Shown here: positions 11,042 through 23,215 of the stretch, in pieces | Layout: each line of letters opens with the position of its first letter | Numbering within the stretch: position 1 is the first letter of the stretch | From: Nissolia schottii | Taxonomy: Eukaryota > Streptophyta > Magnoliopsida > Fabales > Fabaceae | DNA length: 64,000 nt | Assembly (NCBI GenBank): GCA_003254905.1 | Contig: QANU01031477.1 | Coordinates: 416,698 to 480,697 of the forward strand | Reading direction: 5' to 3' | The notes under the pieces: model-generated | What the model was told of the DNA's origin: nothing | The model's input: only the letters and a program-made list of their open reading frames with translations | Databases searched by the model: none | Position numbers and translations under genes: made by a program

Positions 11042-11950
11042 TTTTAATAATCGCTTATTTCAATACTTTTTTTCTTTACAAAATTGACTAAGTGAGAATC
11101 AATTTTTGTTTGGATACTTTAGCTGAAAAATGATTTTAAGATAATCAGTTTTGTTTGTATTACATGAAAAAAATTGTTTTTGTATGATAAAATTACAAAA
11201 AAAGATATAAAATAATTATTTATGTTCTACAGTGGGTCAATTTGGTAAAAGTATAAAAAAATAACTTTTTAATCATAAAAATAAAAAAAGCTTTTCTTGC
11301 ATAATGTCCAAACTTTTAGCTTAAGCTTATTTTCACAAAACAGCATTTTTTTCTTACAAAACTACTTTGATTGTTTGTTTCATCTTTTACCCAAACATCT
11401 TTCATTATTTGAAAACAACTTTTCATATAAAAAAAAATTGTTAGTCCATATTCCCAAACACACACTTAGTGTGTTTGGATTGTATGTTTGTAAAAACTAA
11501 AAAATTAAATGTATTTTAATAATTACTTATTTCAACAATCACTTTTTAATATGATCAATTATATGAGAATTAATTTTTTTTAGATATTTTAACTAAAAAG
11601 TGATTTTAAGATAATTTATTTTGTTTGAATTGTATGAAAAAAATTATTTTTATATGATAAATTACTGAAAAGTCATATAAAATGATTATTTATATTATAT
11701 AACATTAATAGTTAGGGTTACTTTAGTAAAAACATAAGAAAAAAAATTAATAAAAAAAGCAAAAGCTTTTCTAACTTAATGTCCAACAATGTTTCTTTGG
11801 CTTTTTTTCTTCTTCTTCATATGACAACTTTTTTTAATGCAAAACAGCTTTCACTTATTTTTCATTTTATACCCAAACATAATAGATTATTTTCAAACAA
11901 CCTTGTTTTTTAAAAAAAATGGTTTCTATAAATTCTGAAACATGCTCTAA
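11042..11950. repeat. Direct tandem duplication, about 470-bp unit
   Basis: Matching landmarks recur at constant spacing: TTTTAATAAT.. at 11042 and 11514, TGATTTTAAGATAAT at 11131 and 11601, AAAAGCTTTTCT at about 11286 and 11761, and a GAAAACAACTTTT-like motif at about 11412 and 11895. The two units are diverged, with small indels. No coding frame. It may be a tandem pair of one AT-rich transposon remnant. Confidence 0.7.
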
Positions 11951-13172
11951 TTGTTTTGGACTCGCATTAACATTTAATCTAACCATTTTATATAAATGAC
12001 TTTTTAAGATCAATTATTTTTATATATGTTTGTATATTTAATTCGATGATAATATAAAACACACACATATATATACACACTATTTTTTTGTATAGAAAAA
12101 AAGTATATTATTAATACATAATAATTAAACTTTATTTTCCATTATATCTAAATTTACATTTCCAACAAGGCGATGACTTTGATGCACCATCCTAATGTGG
12201 TGCTTAATGGACCAGTATGGTCTAGGGTGGAACATTTTTATTTAGCTGCACTTTTAAAATGTAGTTAAACACATTTTAAAAGTTTAGTTAAATACATTCT
12301 CAAATTTACTCTTCCTTACCCATCCTTGTTCCACACTGCCAACTTTTCTCACAACTAGCGACCGGCCATCGCCGTTGGCCCTCACCACCACCGCCCCCTT
12401 CTGGCCTTCCAGCGACCACCCTTATCAACAACTTCAACTCAAAAAAAAAATGTCATTGTTCATCATAACAACATCAACTCAATAAAATAATCTTCATCAT
12501 AAAAAAAGAACAAACAAACAACAATCCAAAAGAAATCAAGATGACAAAAACAAGAACTACTACAAAAATAGAACAAGAAGAATAAGAATCAATCCGGCCA
12601 TCATCATCAAACAGCCCCAAAAATCCATTAGCAACCATAGCAGGAAAAGTTCCAAACTTGGCACCAATTTTTGTTAACAACAAGAAGGCCAAGAATATTT
12701 AGAAAAACGAGTCATAACTCAAAATAAAAAAAATGAAAAAAAAATCCGGAAGAAGCTCATAAAAACTCATGAACACAACTAGATCTGGGACGGTGGCCAT
12801 GGGCCGGCGGGGCAAGCGGCGAGGAGAGGTGGGAGCAACAAGCAGCGAGCGTGGATCTCGGCTTGATGTAGATGATAGAAGACATCTTCATTGTTCTTGA
12901 AAATTGTCCAAATCTAGCACCAAAAACCCATATCTATTAGCAACGACTTCATAGTGGAGATTAGGTGGTGGTGGCGCACCGAGATCCGGTGGTGGTGGCG
13001 CACCTAGGTGGGATGGTCAACGAGGGAGGAAGAAGGCTAAGAAGAAAATGTGTCGGGTTTGGGTGGAGTAGTGGAGGCTAGATCTTGTTATGGCCTTCGC
13101 TACAGAAGAGGGCGGCGACATGACAGTGGCGATGGCTCATGGGGTGAAAGCCATCGCCTTCCAACAATAATC
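11951..13172. other. Intergenic with an unexplained GC-rich block
   Basis: Sequence is AT-rich until about 12340. From 12350 to about 13170 it switches to patches rich in GGCGG, GGTGGTGGCGCAC (twice near 12966 and 12990) and CACCACCGCC. A perfect small hairpin GCACCATCC..TGGTGC lies near 12184. Frames here are short (72 and 61 codons) with no family resemblance. It could be a transposon carrying a captured exon, but no ends were found. Confidence 0.35.
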
Positions 13173-13180
13173 AAGACATT

Positions 13181-13654
13181 TAGGGATCACAAAATGGGCT
13201 TGGCTTGCTCGTGGATTTTTGTTGGGCGTACATAAATTTTGAGCTCGTTTAATTTTTTTAACTCGCACGGGTCGGCTTGTTTAACTCGCTAGTTGAAGTG
13301 GAGTGGGATGGGTTATTTTAGATTCGCTCACGAGCCGAGACATAAAATGGAGAAAAAAACATGTTGGTTTATTTTAGATCGTGAACATGATTTATTTTTG
13401 GACATATAGCTATTTTATTATATGTGTGTTTTATTTTTATTTTTTGGGTGTAATGTGTATGTTTTTAGTTACATTGTTAATTTTTTTTTTTTAACTTTTA
13501 TTCCAGCTTACAAGCCAACCCATAAACTCGTGAGCCAAACAAAATGCGAGATGAACATGGATTTTTGGCCTGCATAAAAAAAACTAGTTGCCCCGCGTTA
13601 TTTATACTCAAGTTAGATGTCGATCAGCTCGTCCCACTCTTCTTGCCATCCCTA
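13181..13654. mobile_element. hAT-type MITE A (474 bp)
   Basis: Left end TAGGGATCACAAAATGGG, right end on the opposite strand TAGGGATGGCAAGAAGAG. Flanking octamers AAGACATT (13173-13180) and AAGACACT (13655-13662) match at 7 of 8. The interior has repeated GGCTTG/CTCG-type motifs on both strands and no transposase. Same terminal family as the neighbour at 13669. Confidence 0.8.
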
Positions 13655-13668
13655 AAGACACTAATTAT

Positions 13669-14329
13669 TAGGGATGACAAAGTGGGTTCAACTTAGCGGG
13701 CAGAGCGGGCAACCTAGCTTTTTTCGTGGGGCGAATTGAAATTTTTACTCACGTGAGTTAGACTCATTTGACTTGCAAGTTAAGTAGGAGAGAAGTAGAG
13801 CGGACGAGTGGCTCACAGTTAAAAAAATTGATTTTTTTTTAGCTTAAACTCTTTTGAGTCAATCCAACCCATTTTAATTATAACCACTAACCCTACCTTG
13901 CAGCCCTAACTCTTTCCCTAACCTCCAAAATGACAAAGTCCCTAATTTGTGTATGGATCACAATGTTTATCTATCTTTCAGGTAGTTTAAAATGACTCCC
14001 TTAAGTATTTGATGTATTCATCTTTTTAGTTTGAAATGTAAAAGCATTGAGTTGAGTATGTATATATCTCTATAATTATAATTTATTAAATTTATAAAAA
14101 TAATGTATCGAAATAATAATAATACCATTTACTTTAGTTTTAGCTCAAACGTTAATTTTTTATTTTTTTATATTTTAATTTTTGTGGTGACTTGTGAACT
14201 AACTCGCCAATTAGTAAACATTCTACTAAAAGGAAGAACGTGAATTTTCAATTCGCCTAAAAATTAACTTGGCTTAGCTTGACTCATTTATATGTGGGTT
14301 AGCTCGGCTTGGCTTGTTTGCCATCCCTA
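13669..14329. mobile_element. hAT-type MITE B (661 bp) with perfect 8-bp TSD
   Basis: Left end TAGGGATGACAAAGTGGG, right end on the opposite strand TAGGGATGGCAAACAAGC. The octamer CTAATTAT is present at 13661-13668 and exactly repeated at 14330-14337. Subterminal GGCTTGGCTTG and GGCGGGC-like motifs match element A. No coding capacity for a transposase. The first two bases of its left TSD are the last two bases of element A's right TSD. Confidence 0.88.
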
Positions 14330-14337
14330 CTAATTAT

Positions 14338-15143
14338 AATTTACACAAAATTTTAGAGAATGATAATATTATCGTGGATAATTGTATAAATAAATTATAA
14401 ATTAATTTGATTTGAATTGAAATTATAATTGGATTAATTTATAGGTTAAATCTTATTTTTATTTTACTTTTTTACTTTAAAGGTTTAAACCTAAGACTTC
14501 ATGCATACCACCTAATCTCCTCACCACTAGAAGTTAAATCTTATATTTAAAATGATTATATAAAATATTATTATTATTATTACTATTTTTTAAAATACAT
14601 TAAATAGTATTTAAAGTAATTAAAAAATAAAATTGATTTGATTTATATTAAACTTAAATATAAAAGCAAATCATGTCGAATTTGATAGGATTTAAAATTG
14701 AAAGCTAAATTGAATTAATCCTTAAATTTTTTAAAACAAAAACAATCACAAATTAATTTTCAATATCTTGCTATAGAGTGTATTGGAAGAGATCGTGTGT
14801 GTAAGAATTTAGTTAAAGATAAAAGATAATTGACACAATTATAAAGTAATTAAATTAAAAATTTTACTAACAAGTGTCCTAATTATGAAAATAAAATTTA
14901 AAATATTTAAAAAAAAAACTTAAAGTTTTCAATAAAATATTTACACCTTAATCTAAAAACAAGAAGCACCTATTTAACCTTGTGTGAAAAGGAGGATTTC
15001 TTAGTAATAACAACTACCAAAGCTGGTGTGGGCGTCGCCGCCCCTCCCTTTGAACAAAGGCAGTTAGTTAGTTTCCTCCCCTTTCTGATTCGCCACTGAT
15101 CATCACCATCACATAACATTCATTCAATATTCATCGCTCCAAC
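14338..15143. other. AT-rich spacer and upstream region of the next gene
   Basis: Very AT-rich to about 14990, then a more balanced segment with CTCCCCTTTCTG before the ATG at 15144, the likely leader of the At4g08330-like gene. No other feature seen. Confidence 0.4.
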
Positions 15144-16534
15144 ATGATGAATAATAAAGCAGATGTTCGCCGTCACAGTACTCCAACCACCTTTTCTAGT
15201 AATTTCTATTCCCCTTCTTCTCACAGTCAAAGGGATGTCCATTACAGGTTCTCTCTCTCTGCTTTGACTTCCTATTTGTTCTGCTCTGATTATTGCAATT
15301 CATCTAGATTTGGTAATTTCCAATTCCAATTAGCTACGCACTTTCCTTTTATATTGGTGTTAATTTGAATAACTAAATCAGTGCTACTTTAATTATCTTT
15401 CCGTAATTCATCCATCATACATATTTCCAACTTTCCTTATAATTCTCTCATTTAATGCGTAAAGTCTCGTTGGATTTGTTTCTCCTTGTGCTTTTTGCTA
15501 GTGGAAATGTTTCTGGAATCTACACCCTCTGGATTTGGTTTTGGATTACTAGTACTAGTATCTACCGTCCACATCATCCCCTTTAATTGTATAGCTCGTT
15601 AAGTTTTGTAGTCTCTAAAGTAAAAAATCTGATAATTTTATTGTTGGATCAATAAAATGAAAATGACAGTGTTACTTTTCATTTTATTAATCACTTTATT
15701 GATTAAAAGTAAAGTATAATACACTCGTGTAGTAATTTACTCCATAGAAATTATTGATTTAAATATCATAAACATTTGAACTCAACTATTTTAGGTTGGG
15801 TTAATCTTGTTTTAGAAAAGAATTCTGTTTTCATGTAATTTACCAAAGCTTAAAAGATGCCAATGATTTTTGAGACATTCAATCATGGAATTAAATTTGT
15901 ATGGTAAGTATATGATCATATTTTTTGTTTTGAAAAAAAAACTAACGTGTGATTTAAAGACACTTGTTAAACCATCTAAATTTAAAATATTTCATTGGAA
16001 GAATACGTTTCTTAGGTTCTCTCGCCATGGATGTTAGTATCATTACATAATTTAAATTTATGAGTGGCCTATAGTTCTTTTGATTATGATTTACACGTTA
16101 ATTTTTTTGTTGCGCAATTACAATGACAATCAATCTCTATTTTTGGCAGCTGTGGGAGTTGCGGGTATGAGCTAAACCTATCCTCGTCGAACAGGAACAT
16201 CTCAACCATGGGTTCAAAATATGGGAAATCCATAAAAAGAGGCACCATATCATTCTCCAATGTTGATGAGAGCAGATTTTGCCAGGTCGATGAAATCGAA
16301 TGCGCCCCGCACTTGTCTAAACACTCTTGGGGTCTGTTCCGCCGCAAAACTAAGCTCCTCTGTCGCAAATGTTGCAACCACATTGGAAAGGCTTACAATG
16401 GTTACACATCTTCATTTCCTCTTGTATCGGACGGGGCAGAATCCGAAGCATCGACTCATACAAAGTATGAGATTCGCATCCGTGCCTTGCGGCCTTCGTC
16501 TTCTGGAGAGCAAGGAATCACTGTGTTTGCTTGA
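15144..16534 (+). CDS. At4g08330-like small Cys-rich protein
   Basis: Exon 1 is 15144-15247 and exon 2 is 16150-16534 (donor TACAG|GTTCTC, acceptor GGCAG|CTGTGGG), coding 162 aa ending at a TGA. The protein has a variable Ser/His-rich N-terminus of about 34 residues, then YSCGSCGYELNLSSSNRN, GSKYGKSIKRG, ESRFCQVDE, and KLLCRKCCNHIG followed by a YEIRIRALRP tail. The paired CxxC motifs at about residues 36-39 and 100-103 suggest a zinc ribbon. This matches my recollection of the plant family annotated as uncharacterised protein At4g08330, chloroplastic; molecular function is unknown. The second Cys of the CRKCC motif replaces a Gly I would expect. MM at the start leaves a choice of two adjacent ATGs. 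Confidence 0.85.
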
Positions 16535-18093
16535 AAAATTGAATTGCGTGTTAAAATTTGTGCCAGTGCTTTTTTGCTTAGTTTTCATAATCACCAACGA
16601 TAAGGAAGTTGAAAGTTCATTAATTAATAAACTTAGAAGAAATTATGTTTTGAGTTTTGACATGGATTTTGTGTTCCTCTCCTCTCCTCTCCTCTCTAAT
16701 AAAGCTTGTTTGGCATGTAACCGATGCTATCTTTGCTATCAACAATAAGTGTTGTAATAATTGAATTGAAAAGGGTGTGGGATTTTAGAGGAAATTAATT
16801 AAACTGGCAAAACTTCTAACCGAATGTGATTAGTCAAGCTACATAAAACCAAAAGATATCTAACACTAGATAATAACCAGGTAAGGGAGTGGGTAGATTG
16901 TACGTAGGTAAGCGTTACTACAATATATTTTACTACATATTGGAGTAGAATACATCAATAGTGTCTTATTTTAGTCCAAAAATTCAAAAGCATTGGAGGA
17001 AAGATCTTGTGATTATTTAGGGGATGATATCACATTCATCGCAATTGGGACTTGGGAGTCAGGTCGGCTCAACTAACATTAACTTTTTCCATTTTGTGTT
17101 TTGAATATTTCAATTCAATAATAATTAAAGTTCTCAATAATAAAAATGTGAGTAGACCTGACCAATAATTTTGGTCTAAAGTAAATAATAGTCTGAAATG
17201 ATGAGGTTAGTTTAATATTTGGGGCCAATTGCCACCTTTTGGGCCTTCATACTTAAAAAAAATAATTTACTATTGGATCATTACAGCAACAAGCCATTCT
17301 CATCTAATGGCCAGTAGAAAAGACTACCAGCCTGGTAGCACCTCTCAGCCCATTACGCCCGAAAACATGATTTATCACTTAACCTTTTTCTCTCAATCTA
17401 AATTTTGTGTATAAAAAAAATATATTAATCTTTGAATTTCTTTAGGTTTATCGGTGTTAGACATCGTCGTGTATGATTTCCAGATTTGAGAAAGGCTAAG
17501 GATGGCATAACATGTAAAATTGAAATAAAAAAAAAAAACTACTAACTTTTTTATTAGGGTCTTTGGTTGCTTCTTTTGGTAGTTGGTCTTTAGTTTTCTT
17601 TTCATAAATCTTTTTCAGAAAAAAGTGTCATAAATCAACTCACTCAGATCGGATGAATAATTATACGTGTTTTAAATATTTTTGTCTGAAAATACTTGGG
17701 ATTTCTTAAGATATTAATATTACTACTTGTCATCACATGTTTTAACCATAAAATTAGAAAGCTGAATGTAACTTCAAAGCTAGTAAAGCCATTGCAACAA
17801 CAACGCCATTTAATTTACACGTTATTTTTAAAAACAACAACATTTAAAAAAAAACATTTAAAATTTTCTCTTTTAACTAATTAAGAAAAAAGAGTATTAA
17901 AGTAAGGATTTAGTTAAAATGTCTTTAAAACATGTGTTAAGAAACCTAAAATAAAATATTTTAAAATTTATAATGTTTTTAATACTTTAAAAACTTTAAA
18001 GCTTTGGATTTTTTACAAAAATATGCCTTCAACATTAACATATTCCTATAATATGAATATGATAAATTTTTTACAAATGTATGGCAAAGACAT

Positions 18094-18197
18094 TGAAATC
18101 GCCACAAGCAAAAAAAAGCGGCGGTACTGAAATCGCCACAAGCAATGGTCAGAACTTTTTTTTTAAAAAATGACGGTACTGAAATCGCCACAAACAA
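18094..18197. repeat. Three copies of a TGAAATCGCCACAAGCAA motif
   Basis: The 18-base motif starts at 18094, 18128 and 18180, with one base changed in the third copy. The second and third are both preceded by a GGYGGTAC/GACGGTAC-like stretch. The spacers are A- or T-rich. It looks like part of a dispersed family; function unknown. Confidence 0.7.
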
Positions 18198-18256
18198 CGA
18201 AGATTTAAGTACCATTTTTTAAAAATATAAAAATAAAAATTTTAGGGTGTTTGAGC

Positions 18257-18310
18257 CCCACACACACATACATACACACACATACATATGTGTGTGTGTG
18301 TGTGTGTGTT
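18257..18310. repeat. (CA)n/(TG)n inverted microsatellite
   Basis: A CA-rich run (interrupted by TACATA) is followed immediately by about eleven TG units, so the strand can fold on itself as CA pairs with TG. Likely polymorphic and hard to replicate faithfully. Confidence 0.85.
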
Positions 18311-20486
18311 ATATATAACCCCACATTTTTCTCAATCCCAAATTGAAATGATAATCAATGAGATGGCAACAACAAAAGCGGTTCCATTCCACATGGTCTG
18401 TGATAACTTGTAAACGTTGAAAATGAAATTGACATGAAAGGGAAGAGTTAAAGGCAAAGCAACATGGAGAGGAGTCAATAAATAAACCAACATCAATAGG
18501 GACAGAGTAGAGGTTGTGAACAGAACCCTATAGCTACTAAGGTGTCTGTAGTTTAAATTGCACTGTAATCTTCACAATATTTTCCCTTTCCTTTTGGTCA
18601 CACTCCCATACATACATGGCAACTTCACCTTTTCCTTAGGGTTGACAAACAAAATAATGTGGCCTAAAGAATCATTGAGAGGAGGCCCCCTCCCTTTTAA
18701 TGGTAGGATTGTAGCCAAAGCAAAACTACAGTTCTTTGAACAGTTTACATGCTTTACATTCACTTTATCAATTGTTACAACTTTGAGGGATCCTCGTTTA
18801 ATTGCCACTCTTCTCCGTTCCCCATCACACATAAAGCCATAATGTTTTTTGTGCAATGCATTACACTGGTACTATACCATAGGAGCACGTACACATGGAG
18901 GCTTTGGCAGGGAGGGGCAATCTTCCTCTCACGTATAAATTTTGTGGGCGTAAGTTTGATGTCCACTTCGAGTGACTTTACTCTGAATCAATCCTTTTTG
19001 GTATTTGTAATTGACCTCTTAATAAAAAGAATTAATGTTACATGTTTAAATATAAATGACAGTCAAACTAAAAAGACTAATGAAAACAGTAAATTTAAGT
19101 ACCACACTTAAATGGCACGTCTAACTAAACTTGTACACACGTATGTATACGTACAAACACATGCACACACAAGATACAGCAACAAGAGAGAGATATAAAG
19201 AATCAAAGGCTAATCATTTAAAGGGAGGATGCAAAGACATGTGACACCTAGATTTTTATCAATTGTGTATGTGTTTCCCTATCTTCTTCTAAGCTCCTCT
19301 TTTGTATTAGCTCACTAATAAGACAATTAGTTCGGATTTTCCCTTTGTTTGAGAGGAAATGTAAGGCTCTTCTAATTAATGCAAGCATTCCAGGCCCTAA
19401 TTCAGGATAAAGTTACTAGCCCCCACGCCTGGGACCCCATAACGTAGTCACAAAGCAACATATGTTTGTGTGTTACCTTCTAAAGAATAATTTTCCAATT
19501 TCATAAGATTTTCATATATGATCCCAATGGTGCCACATATATTTCCTCCATCCGATGCATTTGTTGATTTTAGTTGGGCGAAGATTCGATCTCGTCTTGT
19601 CATTTTCGGCTGCTCCGATTAAAGCTTTTCTCTTTCAGCCCCCTACTTCCATCGTGGTCCTAATGTGACCACATTAATGGCCCTACCCTTAATGCCAATA
19701 TTGCTTGAGGGATAAAAATGTTATAAGATATCAATATTAAGCAAATTAGAAGGGGTAATCGGACAAGCACACATGCAATATGACTTGCACGTGGGAACAC
19801 CTTATAATTGGGTTTGATAAATTATTGAACAAATAATTTGCAATTTACTTTTTTTAGTTTGGAGTGAATAATTTTATCTTATTAAAAAAAAAACATAACG
19901 AACACACACTCTGATCTGAGTAGTATTAATTTGATAAATTGAAGGAACAAGACATTCTCTCCCACTAAGACAACTATATGACAAGTCCTGTTACATTATT
20001 GAATATATGACAATTGAAGCGACCCTTAAGCTTCATTGTTTCCCACTATGGGTACCTAACATGGGAGGGTTTTTGGGCACTTCTTCGGTATGGAACAAGA
20101 GTACTCATGTTTTTTTTCTCTTATATAAGTATAAAAGTTCTTAAATCCAAAGCAATTTCAAAACAAACACTCTTACAGCCTGTACTGTCTATAGCAATGG
20201 ACAAAAAAGAGAAAAAAAGAAATAATACAAAGAAGAACCTCATTCCCCCAGCCCAAATACTCAAAGGTTCAAAGTATGCAAAAGCATTACCCTTTTCTTT
20301 TTCTTTTTTTCTTTCGTAAAAATCTAAAAGCACATTTTCAAGAGAGTAACAAAAGCTATTTTTGACTTTTACCAACTTTACCACATGAATAGTACTCCAG
20401 TATCATATAGTAATAACTTTTAACAGGGTGAGACACTGCCAAAGTACCAACAGCCACAAAGACCAAAAGACACTTTGATTTCATTA

Positions 20487-22258
20487 TTATTCCACGGTCT
20501 TCTTCCTCTTTGTCAGAGTCTTCATCCAACCACCACTGCTACTACCCTTTCCCTTTCTCACCTTCACTCCTTCCACCTTGCTGCTGCCCACGTGGCACAC
20601 GCCACCTGTCCTCTTCCACCGTATGAGCTGGAACATGTGGCCAATCCGCTTCCGCCACCTCAGCACGTCACGTGACTTGCCGTGCTCTATCACGCTCTTG
20701 GTCTCCTTGTTATGGTTCCATGAAGACATTCTGTTGCGGTTCTCTAGGGACCCCTTCTTCTTGTTGTTGGAGACTTTGCTCTTTTCCCACGATGCCACCC
20801 CGTTTTCTTCGAATTTGATTGAGATGAACGACTCTGCAAAAAGAAGAAGGAACATGTCAATTTTTTTATGGTAAAGACGATAATATTTTAATTGTGAAAT
20901 GTCCCAAATGCTTGCTTTACTTTTTTCATACACAAGAAGGAGAAACAAAACATGTCAATGTGATATTATGAATAGTATATGCGAAGTAATTTAGTGTAAC
21001 ACGCGCCTAATTGTTCTTTGATAAGGATTTGAATCAAGTGTACCTTTTTTTTTTTTTTTTTCAATTAGCGAGGAGTTTAAGTAATATTTATACGAATTCA
21101 AATCTCACTTGGCATTGAAAAAAAAAAAGAAAAAAATGTGTACTAGACATTGACGTAGGGATATATATAACAGAAAGAAAAAAAAAACATATAGGCATAA
21201 AATTATAAACATGAATGACATTTTACCAGATTAGTGATGTTAATGTGCCCTAATTCCCCCACCAAATCCATCAACAAAGTATCTTGATTGCAATGAATAA
21301 TAATAATATAAATTTCTTGAGAGAGTGTCATAATGCTATTTGGCGTTTGTATCTGACAGTAATAGGCCACGCCAAGAAGAAAAGGAAAGAATGACAGAAC
21401 AGAACTGAAACCCTTCTTCCCTCCTCTGTCTCAGCAACAAACACACTTTATCATAGCAGCTAGCAGCTACTACGCCTTTTTGACCATAATTTCGTCCTCA
21501 TCATCACAAAACCCCCCTCCTTATCTTCCACATCAAGACACACAAAAAATGCACTGACACACATATAATTGCCTCTCACCAATAATGAAAGCTAAAATTC
21601 ATCAAACACCAAACCCACTACAACCTCCGCAGACCTGTATTAGATGAATTCGTTTTTATGACGTGAAATATTAGATTAACTCATATTTTAAATAAAAGTT
21701 TAATAAATTTTTTTTAAGATATTCTTAATCAAATGATTATGTATGCATATCCCCCAAACAAAATTACCTAACCATACCATGAACATCAATTAAACTAGTG
21801 ATTAAAATATAAAACACCCTCCCACTAATGCTACCAATAATTAATAATCGCACTCAAAAAATTTAAAAACTAAAAGGAAATAAGAATAAGAATATTTATG
21901 TACCTTCTTCCGGACTAGGAGAGACATCATACTCATAGTTATTAATCTCAGATTTCCATTGTTGGTGGGTAGAATCAGGGCGAGCAAAGAGAGAATTACC
22001 AAAAGCAAAGATCTTGTGAATGGAAGAAGAAGAAGTGGGTTGCTTTCTGTGAAAATTGGAACTCTGGACCCTGTTGTTGTGTGAAGAAGATTTGGATTTG
22101 GAGGCAGAGGAAGAGTGGTGGTGGCGGTGGTGGCCTTGTTTTGCAGCCACAATGAGGAGCCTCTCATTCAAACACAATGGGCAGACACCAACAACTATTT
22201 GCGTTGGGTGGAAACAGCAGAAGCATGGTTTTTCCTCTCTGTAACAGTTTCTGTTCAT
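20487..22258 (-). CDS. Uncharacterised plant protein with OCTOPUS-like Cys motif
   Basis: On the minus strand exon 1 is 22258-21904 and exon 2 is 20833-20487, joined by GAAG|GTACAT and TGCAG|AGTCG; the product is 233 aa. Near the N-terminus is PCFCCFHPTQIVVGVCPLCL followed by NERLL, a His/Cys pattern like the start of OCTOPUS/DUF740-type membrane-associated proteins. A low-complexity His/Ser stretch follows (residues about 42-75), then FISIKFEENG and a strongly basic C-terminal third with SVIEHGKSRDVLRWRKRIG and HMFQLIRWKR. No transmembrane segment or signal peptide is evident. The spliced frame joins exactly and conserved-looking blocks lie in both exons, so the gene is probably real. I do not recognise a specific named orthologue; a cytosolic or plasma-membrane scaffold role would only be inference. 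Confidence 0.75.
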
Positions 22259-23044
22259 GTTTTTTTTGTTGGTTAGTAGTGTATATGATGAGTTGACACA
22301 CTTTTGACAACAATGTTGAAGGAGGAGGTGAAGAAGTGAAAAAGGAAAGTGAAGAAACAGAGTGTGATGTGAACTAATTTTTTGAAAAAAGAGGATGGGA
22401 GAAAAGTGTAGTTGAGAATGAATATATATATATATATATGGGGTTGGGTTGAGAGTTGAGGCTTGAGGGTTAAGGGTTAAGGAGGGTGGGAAAGGGGGAA
22501 GTTAATGGAGGATCATATATGGGAGGGTGGCCCCACCACCAAGCACAAGATGGACGAATCTTAGCCATGTAGCCTATGACAGGAATGTTTAGGAAATCCG
22601 ATAAATTTAGAGTTTAGGATTTAGGAGAATTGAAAAATTTACAATTGATTGATTGATTGATTTATTAAGAATCTCAAACATTTTTAAACGCATAATATGC
22701 AATGAGATAGAATTGTGTTATTATAGTTGTTTTTGGAATTTAAGATGACCTAAAATAATTTGAATTTAATTTACTTGATTTATAAATTAATTACTATGTT
22801 TAAAATTAAATATATAAAATACAATTTGAATTCATTTAAAATTTAGTTATTATGTTTTGAGTTTTTTAAAAAAGGAAGTGGTTTGATTTTAGTTTATTAA
22901 TTTATATTTTTTACTCATATTAAAATAAAAATTGATTTGAAATTTTTTTATTAAAGATTATTTTTTGAAAAAAGTTTTGAGAAAAATATATTTAAAAAAA
23001 TTGAAGAAAAAAAATCTTTTTTTTCAGTAGGTTATACATAATTC
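22259..23044. other. Upstream region of the minus-strand gene
   Basis: Holds a (TA)n run at about 22422-22438, in reach to act as TATA for the gene ending at 22258, followed by GGGTTGGGTTGAG-like repeats, and a (TGAT)n tract near 22645. The rest is AT-rich. No coding signal. Confidence 0.4.
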
Positions 23045-23062
23045 ATAATATTTAAATCATAA

Positions 23063-23215
23063 CCGACGGGGGTTGGTCCAAGTAGTAAGATGTTTGGTAT
23101 CGCTTAAGCAAGGTCCCGAGTTCGAGACCTTGTGTACGCAGTTATCCCTGCTGGGAGACTCGCCCGCCATTAGCTTAAAGCTAAGCCTTGAATACCGGGT
23201 AGGCCACCTAAAAAA
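23063..23215 (+). mobile_element. tRNA-derived SINE, copy 1
   Basis: The head contains an A-box-like TTGGTCCAAGTAGTAAG and a B-box-like GAGTTCGAGACC about 35 bases later, the internal RNA polymerase III promoter of tRNA-derived SINEs. It ends in an A-rich tail after GGCCACCT. The 18-base sequence ATAATATTTAAATCATAA occurs perfectly at 23045-23062 and 23216-23233, a clear target-site duplication. A second copy in opposite orientation is at 36391-36534. Confidence 0.9.

Larger units (their letters stand above)
16535..20486. other. Intergenic, about 4 kb
   Basis: No gene recognised on either strand. Contents: a (TCTCC)n run at about 16675-16698, AT-rich DNA to 18050, short repeats and a CA/TG tract listed separately, and a GC-balanced part around 18600-19000 with overlapping short frames on both strands but no domain. 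Confidence 0.4.

Noticed and set aside
12184..12203. Hairpin GCACCATCC..TGGTGC as a Helitron 3' end
   Set aside because: No CTRR terminus follows at the right distance and no matching 5' TC end was found.
18094..18197. CRISPR-like array
   Set aside because: Only three short copies with unequal spacers in a plant nuclear genome; no cas genes and no basis for a CRISPR.
20014..20384. Opposing 101- and 87-codon frames
   Set aside because: Lys- and Phe-rich low-complexity readings of an A/T-rich stretch; no motif and no splice partner.
23063..23140. tRNA gene
   Set aside because: A and B boxes are present, but the flanking 18-bp TSD, the A tail and the second copy show a SINE; no complete cloverleaf with acceptor pairing was seen.
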